A stretch of 64,000 nt of DNA. Source: Prorocentrum cordatum (taxonomy: Eukaryota; Sar; Dinophyceae; Prorocentrales; Prorocentraceae). Below the pieces are notes generated by a model that saw only the letters and a program-made list of their open reading frames with translations, did no database searches and was not told the origin of the DNA. A program made the translations under genes and the position numbers. Below, one piece after another: positions 40,025 to 49,500 of this stretch. The stretch spans positions 1-64,000 of the forward strand of contig CAUYUJ010017634.1 of NCBI GenBank assembly GCA_963575745.1, written 5' to 3'. The first letter of the stretch is position 1. Every line of letters starts with the position of its first letter.

Positions 40025-40184
40025 TGTTGGCAGAGGTGCCCCTGGCCCAGGGTGCCCCCCAGGCTTCTCAGGGTGGCCCAGGCGGCCTCCAGATCACCCC
40101 TCACGAGGCCCACGGGGGCCCGAGGGGCCCTCGAATGGAGCGAGATGCTGCGGGCACCTTGGGCCCAGGGCACCTTTTAGCAAC
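40025..40184 (+). repeat. Family G inverted-repeat element, best copy
   Basis: The left end GTTGGCAGAGGTGCCCCTGG..CCCAGGGTGCCC is inverted at the right end GGGCACCTTGGGCCCAGGGC..ACCTTTTAGCAAC. The interior carries ACGAGGCCCACGGGGGCCCG. No coding capacity. Confidence 0.82.
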
Positions 40185-40189
40185 CCCCG

Positions 40190-40241
40190 AAGACAAAACA
40201 ACAACAGCAGCAGCAACAGCAGCAGCAACAACAACAGCAAT

Positions 40242-40299
<58 letters not shown>

Positions 40300-40327
40300 C
40301 CAACAACAACAACAGCAACAGCAACAG

Positions 40328-40371
<44 letters not shown>

Positions 40372-40389
40372 ACACCAACAGCAACAACA
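40190..40389. repeat. (CAA/CAG)n array
   Basis: Mixed CAA and CAG triplets over 200 bp; reads as Gln, Asn/Ser or Thr/Ala runs depending on frame. Confidence 0.95.
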
Positions 40390-40408
40390 CGTGTCAGAGA
40401 CCGAGGGT

Positions 40409-40609
40409 TGTGGAAGTCCATTATCGGAGAGGAAGCATGCTGCCAAACAGTTGCCAGATGCCCACACGTGCTTCAAGCATGCTTTTAGCTATTGTGAAAC
40501 AAAAAACATGTTTGAACCACGTGCAGGACATGCCCTGCACACTTCAGGCACATGTTTGATTCAAGGGTTGGATTGTTAGGGTGCCCATTGTCGTGGCATC
40601 CACAAACCC
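40409..40609 (+). repeat. Family F dispersed repeat, copy 3
   Basis: GTGGAAGTCCATTATCGGAG ... GATTGTTAGGGTGCCCATTG. Confidence 0.88.
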
Positions 40610-40847
40610 AGGGCCCCGAACCTCGGAGAAAGCGAGCCCCGCACCAGGCACCTCACGGCGGGCCTGGCACGCGGCGGCGAGGACGCAGATCCATCCCCCC
40701 CCCCGTCCTCGAGGGGCGCGGCGGGGCGCCTGGGCAGAGGCCGCGGCGCCCCCGAGCGTTGCGAGGCCCCTCGTGGAGGTTCCGCGGGGCTCTTCGCCTC
40801 GCCCTCTCCCTCCCGCTCTTCTGCGCCCTCGGCCTCGGCCTCTTCGC

Positions 40848-41215
40848 CCCCCCCCCCCCCCCCCCCCCCTCTCCCTTCGCCTTCGTCCCTGGAGGATCTC
40901 CCCCTCGCCTCCGACCTCTCTTCCCCCCCCCTAAGGGTCTCCCCCCGCCTCCTCCTCTCTTCCCCCAGGCTCTCCCCTCGCCTCCTCCTCCTCCTCCTCC
41001 TCCTCCTCCTCCTCCTCCTCCTCCTCCTCCTCCTCCTCCTCCTCCTCCTCCTCTCCTCCTCCTCCTCTCCTCCTCCTCCCCCCCTCCTCCTCCTCCTCGT
41101 CCTCCTCCTCCTCCTCCTCCTCCTCCTCCTCCTCCTCCTCGTCGTCCTCCTCGTCCTCCACGTCCTCCACGTCCTCCACGTCCTCCTCCTCCGCCTCCTC
41201 CTTTCCCCCCCCTCC
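40848..41215. repeat. Poly-C then (TCC)n array
   Basis: A 20-bp C run, CT-rich DNA, then TCC triplets (40979-41200) with GTC variants. Confidence 0.93.
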
Positions 41216-41308
41216 GCAGCAGGTTTTTGTGGCCCGCCCACCCCGCGATCCCGCAGGCCGCCTCCCGGCCCACCGGCCGCGATCGAAGAGGAAAGACCTG
41301 CGCAAACC

Positions 41309-41476
41309 TTGAGGCGGGCCTGTCCCTCTACAGGAGGAGAGTTCAAGGATAGTGAACAATAAGTCTGGGGACGATTTTCTCATCACTATTTTCGACTATG
41401 TTTGAATATGCCTCTTTTCCGGCTATTTCTGAATGTGTCTTCCAAAGTCCGCCTGTAGGAGGCCCTGTCCGACCTG
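41309..41476 (+). repeat. Family A MITE-like element
   Basis: Left GGCGGGCCTGTCCCTCTACA; right CGCCTGTAGGAGGCCCTGTC with a decayed terminus. Confidence 0.88.
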
Positions 41477-41499
41477 GCGCTAGCCTGAATGTTCGGGGT

Positions 41500-41632
41500 G
41501 CCCGCGCGGATCGCTTCGATCTGCGCTGGCTCCCCCCCCCCCTCCTGGCGGCGCCTCTGGCGCCGCCCCTGCCGCTCTCCGTGCGCCAAGGATGGGGTCC
41601 AGCGCCGATCCCAGAAATCCGCGCGGACCTTG
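41500..41632 (+). repeat. Family D foldback
   Basis: GCGCGGATCGCTTCGATCTG ... GATCCCAGAAATCCGCGCGG around the core GGCGGCGCCTCTGGCGCCGC. Confidence 0.87.
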
Positions 41633-41776
41633 GGAAGTTCGCCAGGAAGCCGGGCACACATGGCGCGGCCTGCCCGTGCGAGGGCTGGGTACGCATGTGG
41701 CCAGGTTTCTCGCTACCCGCGCAGGGCTTCAGTATCCAGCAAGTGAACCCTGGATGTGCCACATGTAATCACCAGC

Positions 41777-42035
41777 CACGCCCTGACTTCGGATCCGCCG
41801 TACTTTGGACGATATCGCAAGTGGGGGGCTAAAATTCCCGCCCTTCTCTTCAAGCTCATTTGATGCCAATTTCCACCCTACTTTACCGTCGCTGTTCTGG
41901 AATATCTTCTCCACCCAATCACTTTGCGGCGGAAATATCCGCCCTATGTTTTCTGATCGTTTTGGGCACATCTTCGACTCACTGGCAAGTCGGACGAAAG
42001 CAACCTCAGCACGGCGGATCCGAAGTCAGGGCGTG
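41777..42035 (+). repeat. Family I element with perfect 25-bp terminal inverted repeats
   Basis: CACGCCCTGACTTCGGATCC... (41777-41801) is exactly inverted at 42011-42035. The 209-bp interior is AT-richer and noncoding. A decayed copy lies at 35085-35343. No clear target-site duplication is seen next to the ends. Confidence 0.95.
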
Positions 42036-42122
42036 TGTTTCCAGCATCCTGGCGTGCTCGAGACCTTTCTTATTTCCTGGCGATGTCGGGCGTGACCGAG
42101 GGGGGGCGGAGGGGACAGGGCT

Positions 42123-42211
42123 GGTCACGTCGCGATTCGCGCCGGCGCTGTCTGGTAATGTTTAGGTCTGGCGAATTCCGACACAACGTCGGCGCGAATC
42201 GTGGAGTGACC
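42123..42211. repeat. Family J 89-bp inverted-repeat element
   Basis: GGTCACGTCGCGATTCGCGC... and ...GCGCGAATCGTGGAGTGACC are near-perfect inverses around a 45-bp centre. Confidence 0.85.
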
Positions 42212-42569
42212 ATGAGGGGGGTGCGGGGCCGGTCGCGTGCGGCAAGTATCGCGCAGAATAGGCAGCATGGAACGATACGGTCCGAACGTTCAGACTTTGG
42301 GGGCGGCATCCTTATCTGATGAGGGCAGCGGTGGCATCCATAGCCAATTCGCCATTGAAGGACCTCTGGCTGTTCAGACCCTGGGCTCCTTATCCAATGG
42401 TTTCTTCTCCAGTGCCCTCGCAGTACCAAGCCCCCCGACGTCATCCACCGGGACCAGTTCTTATCCCAAGATCATCCCTTGACGGTCCCGAGGGTCCATG
42501 AGGCAGAAAATAGCAACATTTTGTTGGTAATGCCTCTTGTTTATGACCCGAGAGTGTCCGGGTATGGAA

Positions 42570-42735
42570 CGGAAGGTTCGCGTCGTACCGACCGGCGGCG
42601 ACCCTGCCGCCGGCGTTCAACGTTGAACGCCGCCAGCGACCCTGCAGAGTCGGTCGATGCTGACGGATCTGACGTTTCGGAAACGGCCGATCTTTCACGG
42701 CTGCACGATCCCCGCGGTGTCGGGGACCAACGCCG
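42570..42735 (+). repeat. Family L repeat, copy 1
   Basis: Shares AGGTTCGCGTCGT.CCGACC, GACGTTTCGGAAACGGCCGA and GGCTGCACGATCC with 43388-43560. Confidence 0.8.
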
Positions 42736-42798
42736 GGGTCGACACGACACGAACCGCCGCGGTATGCTTCCGCCGGCCTTTCTTCTTCCACCAACCGG

Positions 42799-42910
42799 GG
42801 GCTGCTACGGGTGCCTCTGGCCCAGGGTGCCCCCCCAGCTTCTCGCGCCCTTCTGGAGCCCCCCATGGGGCCCTCTGCTGGGCCCCGCGAGGGGTGCTCC
42901 ACGGACCCAG
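42799..42910 (+). repeat. Family G fragment
   Basis: GGTGCCTCTGGCCCAGGGTG at the left; the right terminus is missing. Confidence 0.55.
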
Positions 42911-43055
42911 GCAACCGCCGACCTGATTCTTGTCGATCCGCGATCCCAGAAGTCCCGACCCCTTCCCTGGGAGTATAGCTTGTTGTCCCGGAGTCGTGCT
43001 TGACGGCCTCGGGGCCCGGGCCCCGGAGGCCGAAACCTGGGAAAAAGACGCCAGA

Positions 43056-43129
43056 GGAGGAGGAGGAGGAGGAGGAGGAGGAGGAGGAGGAGGAGGAGGA
43101 GGAGGAGGAGGAGGAGGAGGAGGAGGAGG
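43056..43129. repeat. (GGA)n array
   Basis: Pure GGA triplets. Confidence 0.95.
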
Positions 43130-43233
43130 CCGCGGGAGCCACTTTGGAGATCCCATGGGGGCAGCTTCGGGCCCCCCTCGGGGCACGTCTGGCATCGAGG
43201 AAGACACCACAAGGCAGACTTAATTGCAAGCTT

Positions 43234-43372
43234 TCGACGGTCCGCGCGGATGCTTCGGCTCTGTGCTATGGGCCCCCCCCCTGCGGCGCCCTGCGCCGCG
43301 GCTGGAGCGCTCCGCGCGCCATGGGAGAGGGGGGGTCGAGCGCAGCTCCGAGGCATCCGCGCGGACCGTCGA
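43234..43372. repeat. Family D foldback with covarying arms
   Basis: TCGACGGTCCGCGCGGATGC (43234-43253) is exactly inverted at 43353-43372. Further in, GCTTCGGCTCTGTGCT faces AGCGCAGCTCCGAGGC. The GATGC/GCATC pair replaces the GATTTC/GAAATC seen in other copies on both arms at once. Confidence 0.95.
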
Positions 43373-43387
43373 GCGCGTAAGCTTGCG

Positions 43388-43560
43388 CGGTAGGTTCGCG
43401 TCGTGTCGACCTGCGGCGATTCCCCGCCGTGGGCGTGTTCGACCATGAAAACGCCGCCAGCGGCCCAGAATTGGTCGACGTTGAACGATCCGACGTTTCG
43501 GAAACGGCCGATCGTTCAAGGCTGCACGATCCGCGCGCGCTGTCAGGAACCGACGCCGAA
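43388..43560 (+). repeat. Family L repeat, copy 2
   Basis: Partner of 42570-42735. Confidence 0.8.
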
Positions 43561-43566
43561 GCCAGA

Positions 43567-43730
43567 CCCCCCGACGTCGTGATTGTTTCATGGCCTGGAT
43601 CCCCAGCGATCTGGACCCGTTCCCCGGGACCGGTTTTTTATTCTGCAGTCGTTCTGTTGACGGTCCCGAGGGCGGGTAGGGGCCTCCCGAGGCCGAATGC
43701 AGCGGACAAAACCTTCCGCACTGTTTTTTG
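43567..43730 (-). repeat. Family B element, reversed
   Basis: CCCCCCGACGTCGTGATTGT ... GACCCGTTCCCCGGGACCGG ... TTGACGGTCCCGAGGG. Confidence 0.8.
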
Positions 43731-44073
43731 TATTACCTGCAGGGGTCTAGGAAGTCAGCGCGACACGAGCCTGCCCCAGACCTGCGACGTCCTGATTTTT
43801 TCAGTGCGGCGTCCCCGGATGTCCAGACCCTTTCCCCGGGGCCGGCTCCTATCCAGAGTAGTTTTGTTGAGGGCCCCGGAGCCCAGCGAGCGAGGGCCCC
43901 CCCCCCACACCCACACACACACAATCCCCGATCGAGCACTAAGCCCGGTCCAATACTGGACTCGGTAGGAGAACAAAAACAAAAAAAGCAAAAACAAAGA
44001 TGCCGTCCTGATTTTCTCACGACGCCAGCAGGTTTGCGGCCGCGTGCCGTGCTTTTTTTCTCCCCCTCTGGCA

Positions 44074-44233
44074 TTCAGTCGGGCCTGTCCCCCTACAGGC
44101 CGATTCTGGTCGCAAAATAAAACATGGGCAAACAATACCCTAAACTGTTCAAAAATGGTCAAAAAGTCGTCCCAACACTATGCCCTGACTATTTTTGAAT
44201 TTTCTCCCCTGTAGAGAGACGGGCCCGACCTAA
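44074..44233 (-). repeat. Family A MITE-like element, opposite orientation
   Basis: Ends are AGTCGGGCCTGTCCCCCTAC and GTAGAGAGACGGGCCCGACC. The interior TTTTTGACC... and GTCGTCCCAACACTATG is the reverse complement of the usual order. Confidence 0.9.
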
Positions 44234-44417
44234 CTCTGGCAGCGCCCGGCGGCCGCCGCGGGGCCGAGGCCGCGCCTGGGCCCATGGCGGGCCTCGCCGC
44301 CTTCGCGCCGCCGCCCGCGGGCGCCCCCGCGCCCCCGCGGGGCGCGGCCGCGGCGGGCGCCGCCCGCGCGCCCCGCCTCAGCGCGCGGCGGCGTCCAGGA
44401 CGGGCGCGCCAATCCTT

Positions 44418-45538
44418 CTTCTCCTCCCTCCCCCTCCTCCTCCGCCCTTCCTCTCCTCCTCCTCCTCCTCCTCCTCCTCCTTCCTCCTCCTCCTCCTCCT
44501 CCTCCTCCTGCTCCTCCTGCTCCTCTTGCTCCTTCCTCCTCCTCCCCTCCTCCTCCTTCTCCTCCTCCTCCTCCTCCTTCTCCTCCTCCTTCTCCTCCTT
44601 CTCCTCCTCCTCCTCCTCCTCCTCCCCTCCTCCTCCTCCTCCCCTCCTCCTCCTCCCTCCTCCCCCTACTATCCCCCCCTCCTCCATCTCCTCCTCATCC
44701 TCCTCCTCCATCCTCTCCTCCTCCTCCTCCTCCTCCTCCTCCTCCTCCTCCTCCTCCTCCTCCTCCGTCTTCCTCCTCCTCCTCCTCCTCTCCTCCTCCT
44801 CCTCCTCCTCCTCCTAATCCTCTCCTCCTCCTCCTCCTCCTCCTCCTCATCATCATCACCCCCGCCTCTCCTCCTCCTCCTCCTCCTCCTCCTCCCTCCT
44901 CCTCCTCATCCTCCTCCTCCTCCTCCATCTCCTCCTCCTCCTCCTCCTCCTCTTCCTCCTCCTCCTCCATCTCCTCCTTCTCCTCCTTCCTCCTCATCCT
45001 CCTTCCTCCTCCTCCTCCTCCCTCCTGCTCCTCCTGCTCTCCTGCTCCTCCTGCTCCTCATCCTCCTCCTTTTCCTCCTCCTCCTCCTTCTCCTCCTCCT
45101 CCTCCTCCTGCCTCCTCCTCCTCCTCCTCCTCCTCCTACTCCCCCCTCCTCCTCTCCCTCCTCCTTCTCCTCCTCCTCCTCCTCTCCTCCTCCTCCTCCT
45201 CCTCCCCTCCTGCTCCTCCTGCTCCTCCTCTCCTCCTCCTCCTCCCCCCCTCCGCCTCCTCCTCCTCCTCCTCCTCCCTCCTCCTCCCTCCTCCTCCTCC
45301 TCCTTCCTCCTCCTCCTCCCCCTCTCCTCTCCTCCTCCTCCTCTCCTCCTCCTCCCTCCTCCTCCGCTCCTCCTCTTCCGCCTCCTCGTCTCCTCCTTCC
45401 TCCTCCTCCTCCTCATCCTGCTCCTCCACCTCCATCTCTCTCCTCCTCCTCACTCCCCTCCTCTCCTCCTCCTCCTTCTCCTCCTCCCCCTCCTCCTCCT
45501 CCTCTTCCTCCTCCTCCTCCTCCTCCTCCTGCTCACCT
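44418..45538. repeat. 1.1-kb imperfect (TCC)n array
   Basis: The longest pyrimidine array of the window, with scattered TGC, TTC, CAT and CCC variants. It abuts the RNase H fragment at 45540, apparently having replaced or overrun the element's upstream part. Confidence 0.95.
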
Positions 45539-45539
45539 G

Positions 45540-46388
45540 ACAGCATTTCGGAAGGGACGTCATCACACCCTTCGGTTGCAGAATGCTGATCTGTTGTGGG
45601 AGCTCTGGCAGCTGCTCGAATTGCGGTCTGGCATGGTTGATTTAGTTTACACGCCTAGCCATTGTGCCGATGATGATGCGAAGCTTGCTCGTCTGGCAGC
45701 TCCTTTGGTGCCGCATCATTTTTTCATCAATGCGATCGCGGATGCTCTGGCCACGGCGCGGGCGGCGAGCGCCCAGATCCCGGCCGATGTTGTTCGTGAA
45801 GTTGTTGATTTTGAAAATTTGGTTTGCCGCATCTTGCGACGTAATGCTTGCATCATCTTGGAACTAGCGCATAGTGCATCGTGCCCGGCTCCCGCGAGTG
45901 GTCCGCCGGCGGCAGGTTGTGATTGCATTTCTTGAGGCTTCCAGCCATAAGTTCGAGCCCGTAGCCAAGGACATATGGAGGTGCATGTTTTTTTCCGAAC
46001 GGTTCGTTCGAAGTGTGCGGCCCTTGTGCACGCTGCGCCTCCTATGTCTGAGCGTCCACGGCGGGTTAGAGGGCGGCGAGCGGGGGGCTCGCAGGTCGGC
46101 AAAGCACCAATCGATGATGACCTTTGGTGCAGGTTTGGAATGACCGACCCCCCTCGACGTTTGCCTGCCCACGTCTGAGAGCACAGGGTGCATGACAGCC
46201 ACGTTGCCTGGAGTAAAGGCCGCTTCACCTTCTGTGGCTTGTGCGGATGCTGGGCGGAATCTAAGCCTCGCGATTTGCGCATGGAGTGCCGAGTCGCCTC
46301 GAATGGCCTGGCGGCCCTCACGGCATATAACTGTGTGGCGTTGGGGAGGCTCAGGCAAGGCAAACCCCCTAAGAAAAAAATGTCTTGA
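45540..46388 (+). pseudogene. Decayed retrotransposon 3' fragment (RNase H end and Cys finger)
   Basis: One plus-strand frame reads the second half of an RNase H: ADLLWELWQLLE, VYTPSHC (the conserved His region) and NAIADALATARAA (the last catalytic Asp). It then continues about 290 bp to a C-terminal finger with FCGLCGCWAESKPRDLRMEC (46218-46290) and a basic tail GKPPKKKMS. In-frame stops interrupt it at 45933 (TGA), 45948 (TAA) and 46176 (TGA), so it cannot make the whole product. The first RNase H acidic residues and any reverse transcriptase are missing: sequence before 45540 is a TCC array. Third positions are less GC-biased than in the orphan exons. It differs clearly from the minus-strand LINE at 20-28 kb, so it is a separate family. 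Confidence 0.75.
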
Positions 46389-46524
46389 TTGGGGGAGCGC
46401 CGTCGATACGTTCATCGACTTATCATTAATAACTTTCACCTCTTTGGTAATCTCTTCGGAAGCTTGACGGGCAGCGGTCCACAGCAAAAAAAAACTCTTC
46501 CTTCCTGCGGTCGGAAGCCTCGAG

Positions 46525-46713
46525 CCCAGGCCCCCTCGAGTTACGGGAAAAAATCACGGCGGGGGAGGTTTCAGTATGTTTGGCCTCGGGGGGCCCTCAC
46601 CGGCCCTCGGGGCCGTCGCAAAACGACTCGGGGCGAGAAGGCCGGTCCCGGGGAGTGGGTCCAGACCGCTGGGGGTCGACGTTAGGAACATGTCATGACG
46701 TCGGGGGTCTGGG
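46525..46713 (+). repeat. Family B element, complete
   Basis: CCCAGGCCCCCTCGAGTTAC ... TGTCATGACGTCGGGGGTCTGGG. Confidence 0.88.
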
Positions 46714-46721
46714 AGACGGGG

Positions 46722-46940
46722 TTCAAGGCAAACGGGGGTCAGCCAGAGCGCCCGATCTTGCAAGATCCTGCAGGGCCAGGGTCGCACTGACCCAGGCTGG
46801 CGTGCAGGATCCTGCAGGATCGTGCAGGATCCTGCGCATTGGCCCAGGCTTGGGTGCAGGGGCTTGCAGGATTCTGCAAGGCCTGACTGACCGGGGTCTG
46901 GATTGACCCGGGTAAGAAGCTCCCCGAGGCGGCCCCAGAT
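46722..46940 (+). repeat. Family M repeat, copy 2, with GCAGGATCCTGC arrays
   Basis: Contains several tandem or near-tandem GCAGGATCCTGC 12-bp palindromes (46801-46845) and the shared CTGGATTGACCCGGGTAAGA. Partner of 31372-31610. Confidence 0.8.
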
Positions 46941-46953
46941 CGACCACACGTAA

Positions 46954-47075
46954 CCCAGACCCCTCGGGCTATGAGAAAAACACGGCGGCAGGTTTTTCGC
47001 TACTTTCGGCATCGTGGAGGCCCTTCACAGGCCCTCGAGATGTCATGAAAAAAAACACGACGTCGGGGGTCTGGG
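46954..47075 (+). repeat. Family B element, internally deleted
   Basis: Both ends are present (CCCAGACCCCTCGGGCTATG ... CACGACGTCGGGGGTCTGGG) but the central 70 bp is missing. Confidence 0.88.
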
Positions 47076-47276
47076 AAGAGTGACCTTTCGCCGCAGTGAC
47101 ATGCGGGCCCGATTCCCCCCCCGATAGCGGAACGCGATGCGATGGCGGCGGCCCGCGTGGCTCGGCTTGGCCCCCTGCAGCTCGGCTATGCGCAAGGGTG
47201 ACCCTGGGTTAAAAGGGACCTTTGGTGCGCGGACCCCCTGGGGCAGCGGATTGCAACAAATCACGTCGGCGGATGC

Positions 47277-47444
47277 CTGGGCGAGCGCTCGGGCCACGGA
47301 GCGGTCGCGCCGCCTCCTCGCCCCCAGGGCGCGCAGGTGACGCGCGGGCCAGCGCGAGGCGGGGTTCGGCCAGGGCCCCCCGGTGTCCTCGGGCCAGCCC
47401 AGCTCCGGGGGGCACTCGGAGCCGACCCCCTCGTCCCTCCCCTC
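47277..47444 (-). CDS. Orphan exon on the minus strand, unrecognised protein
   Basis: 56 codons. It reads EGRDEGVGSECPPELGWPED, then TGGPWPNPASRWPARHLRAL, then a basic stretch ending RSVARALAQ. G or C occupies the third position in all but two or three codons, whereas the plus-strand frames across the same DNA are clearly less biased. Boundaries fit the rules seen in clpP: acceptor CGGTCAG-GAGGGG and donor CCCAG-GCATCC (GC donor). The protein is not recognised; it is Pro/Trp/Arg-rich with no visible domain. If real, it belongs to a gene transcribed opposite to clpP. Confidence 0.45.
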
Positions 47445-47940
47445 CTGACCGCCGGCTTCGTCAGCGGGGCGACCCCGCAAGACCCTGATCGCCAGGGGGA
47501 TGGCGGGCCCCGAGGGAGACGAGTCCTGAGGCGTCTCGCCCTCTTCGGGCCCTCGGGGCCCTCCACCGGCCCCCGGGGCTGTCGTCAGAAGAGACGGCTC
47601 AGGGCGGAGTGCTCGTCCTGGGAGGAGGCCGCAGGTTCCAGGGCCCGTTGCCCCCCCTGCTAGCTAGGCGAAGTGGCCTCCTTCTGAGAAGCCCCCCCCC
47701 GCTCCCCCCACGCCCCAGTGCGCGCAGCCAACAAGACGAAGCGGCGGCCAGGACGGGGCGGCCGACGGACCCAAAGACCTGATGCGCTGAGCAAGTCGCG
47801 GCGGCCGTTCGTGTTGCTACTCTCGGCCTCCGGGGCCCTCCACGTGGGCCGAGAACAAAAAGCAATCGGGATGACACAACGGCTGCGTATACGGAAGTAG
47901 TCCAGACGTCTTGGGGTCCACGCGCTGAACAATTGAAGGC
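47445..47940. other. No supported gene
   Basis: Holds a family E fragment (CTTCTGAGAAGCC..., 47675-47725) and a family B-like tail (47810-47935). Confidence 0.5.
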
Positions 47941-47948
47941 CAGATGTC

Positions 47949-48015
47949 TGGGGAGGAGGAGGAGGAGAAGGAGGAGGAGGACCGAGGAGGAGGAAGAGGA
48001 GGAGGAGAAGAAGTA
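47949..48015. repeat. Imperfect (GGA)n array
   Basis: GGA/GAA triplets. Confidence 0.9.
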
Positions 48016-48261
48016 GGGGGAAATGGATAAGAATAAAGATGCTGCCTTCCGGGGTCTGCTAGCCAACTCGGCTCGAATCTGCCGGCCCCCAATTGGTAGC
48101 GTATGGAGCAAAACCCGGTCCGAGCTCTCCGGCTCGTGAGGCTGGCTGCCCGAAGCGTGCCCTCTCCCACTGTTCTTGGGGCGTGGGGCTGCCTCGCTCG
48201 GCGGCGGCGACGGCGGCAGCGGCCCCAGACCCAGACGTGCCCGCGTCGTAAAAAAACATAC

Positions 48262-48425
48262 AAAAAACATGACGGAGGGTTCTCGTCGTTTTCGGCCCCG
48301 GGGGGTCCTCGCCAGGCCCCAGGGACCGTCAGAAACCTGCGCGGGAGAACGAGCCAGCCTTGGGGGAGGAGTCGAGGCTTCTGGGGGCCGCGCATGGACA
48401 CGATCAGGACGTCGCAGGTCCGTGG
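48262..48425 (+). repeat. Family B-related element
   Basis: ACATGACGGAGGGTTCTCGT, TCGGCCCCGGGGGGTCCTCG and CAGGGACCGTCAGAAACCTG follow the family B order; the right end is altered to GACGTCGCAGGTC. Confidence 0.6.
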
Positions 48426-48449
48426 ACGAAGCGGCGGCCAGGAGGAGGG

Positions 48450-48657
48450 GTTGCAGGAGGAGGAGGAGGGCGAGGATGAGAAGGAGGAGGAGGAGGAGGA
48501 GGAGGAGGAGGAGGAGGAGGAGAAGGAGGAGGGGAGGAGGAGGAGGAGGAGGAGGAGGAGGAGGAGAGGAGGAGGAGGAGGAGGAGGAGGAGGAGGAGGA
48601 GGAGGAGGAGGAGGAGGAGGAGGAGGAGGAGGAGGAGAAGGAGGAGGAGGAGGAGGC
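48450..48657. repeat. (GGA)n array
   Basis: GGA triplets with GAA and GAT variants, running into GGC triplets. Confidence 0.95.
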
Positions 48658-49174
48658 GGCGGCGGCGGCATCGGAGGACGAAGACGCCGAAGGGGCAGAG
48701 GCTGCTGCCAGGAGGCGGCCAGAGGCAAGCTCGTCGCAGCCTGCCGCCTCCACGAACGAGCTTTGCGGGTGCCGCTGTGGGGGTGGCGGGCGGCGCGTCG
48801 TTTCTCCGTCCTCTGAGCATCGGGGGCCCCCAAGCGGTGTGGTGACCACACCGTGTGGTGAGTCGGTGGCGATTCGGGGTCTCCGCACGGTTTCGGGACT
48901 CGAGCTCTCTCCGGGGATGTCTGGGGCGACCGGGGCCTCCGGGGTCCCAAGACCGTGCGGTGACGGACCGTGCGGTGAGGTCTCTTGGGGCTCCGAGGCC
49001 ACCGCACGGTCTGTCGCCACACGGTTCTTGGCATCTCCAAGCGCAGGAGGCCCCGGGAGGCGGCCTTCGACGAGCGGCGGAGGTCGGACGACGACGATCG
49101 ATGGCGGCGGCGGCGAGCGGCGGAGGCGACGACGCCGACGGCGGCGTCGACGGCGGCGGCGGCGAGCGACGGAG

Positions 49175-49305
49175 GCGGCGGCGGCGGCGGCGAGGACCGG
49201 CGGGGCCGCGCCGCTGGGCGCGTGGGCGCTGCGGCTGTCGCTGTCCGCGGGCGCGGCCGCGGGGCTCGCGGGCGCGGCCGCGGCGAGGCGCCGGGGCCCA
49301 CAGAG
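49175..49305 (+). CDS. Weak exon candidate with hydrophobic Ala/Leu segment
   Basis: The plus-strand frame reads APLGAWALRLSLSAGAAAGL and continues Ala/Gly-rich, all third positions G or C. A hydrophobic stretch of about 25 residues would suit a membrane or signal segment. The local GC content is so high that bias alone is weak evidence, and the 3' part is duplicated at 50345-50512. Confidence 0.2.
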
Positions 49306-49415
49306 AGAGCGTCGATGGGCGACGGGCGAGCCCAGGGGGGGGACTTCGAGAGGCGGCGGGCCTCATCCGAAGGCTCGGGCGGCCTCGGGCCTTCTGAGGA
49401 GGCCTGCTCCGTCGC
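49265..49415 (+). repeat. ~150-bp direct duplication, copy 1
   Basis: CACAGAGAGAGCGTCGATGG ... GAGGCGGCGGGCCTCATCCG ... GAGGCCTGCTCCGTCGC recurs at 50345-50512, about 1.09 kb away. Confidence 0.9.
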
Positions 49416-49422
49416 GGGGGGG

Positions 49423-49500
49423 AGCGTCGAGGGGTGGTGCCGAGGTCCTGGCGTCGCAGTGGTCCCCCACGCGTCGGAGGCCTGGAGTTGGGAGGTTCCA
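49423..49500 (+). repeat. ~75-bp direct repeat, left of family H copy 2
   Basis: GCGTCGAGGGGTGGTGCCGA... GGCCTGGAGTTGGGAGGTTCC; partner at 49721-49795. Confidence 0.8.

Noticed and set aside
44284-44418. ATG-started Ala/Pro/Arg-rich stretch as an exon with a transit peptide
   Set aside because: Local GC content is so high that every frame on both strands shows the same third-position bias; no boundary or homology supports it.
44526-45535. Leu/Ser/Pro-run frame leading into the RNase H fragment
   Set aside because: The first ~1 kb is the TCC array; only sequence after 45540 has protein character, and that is reported as a pseudogene.
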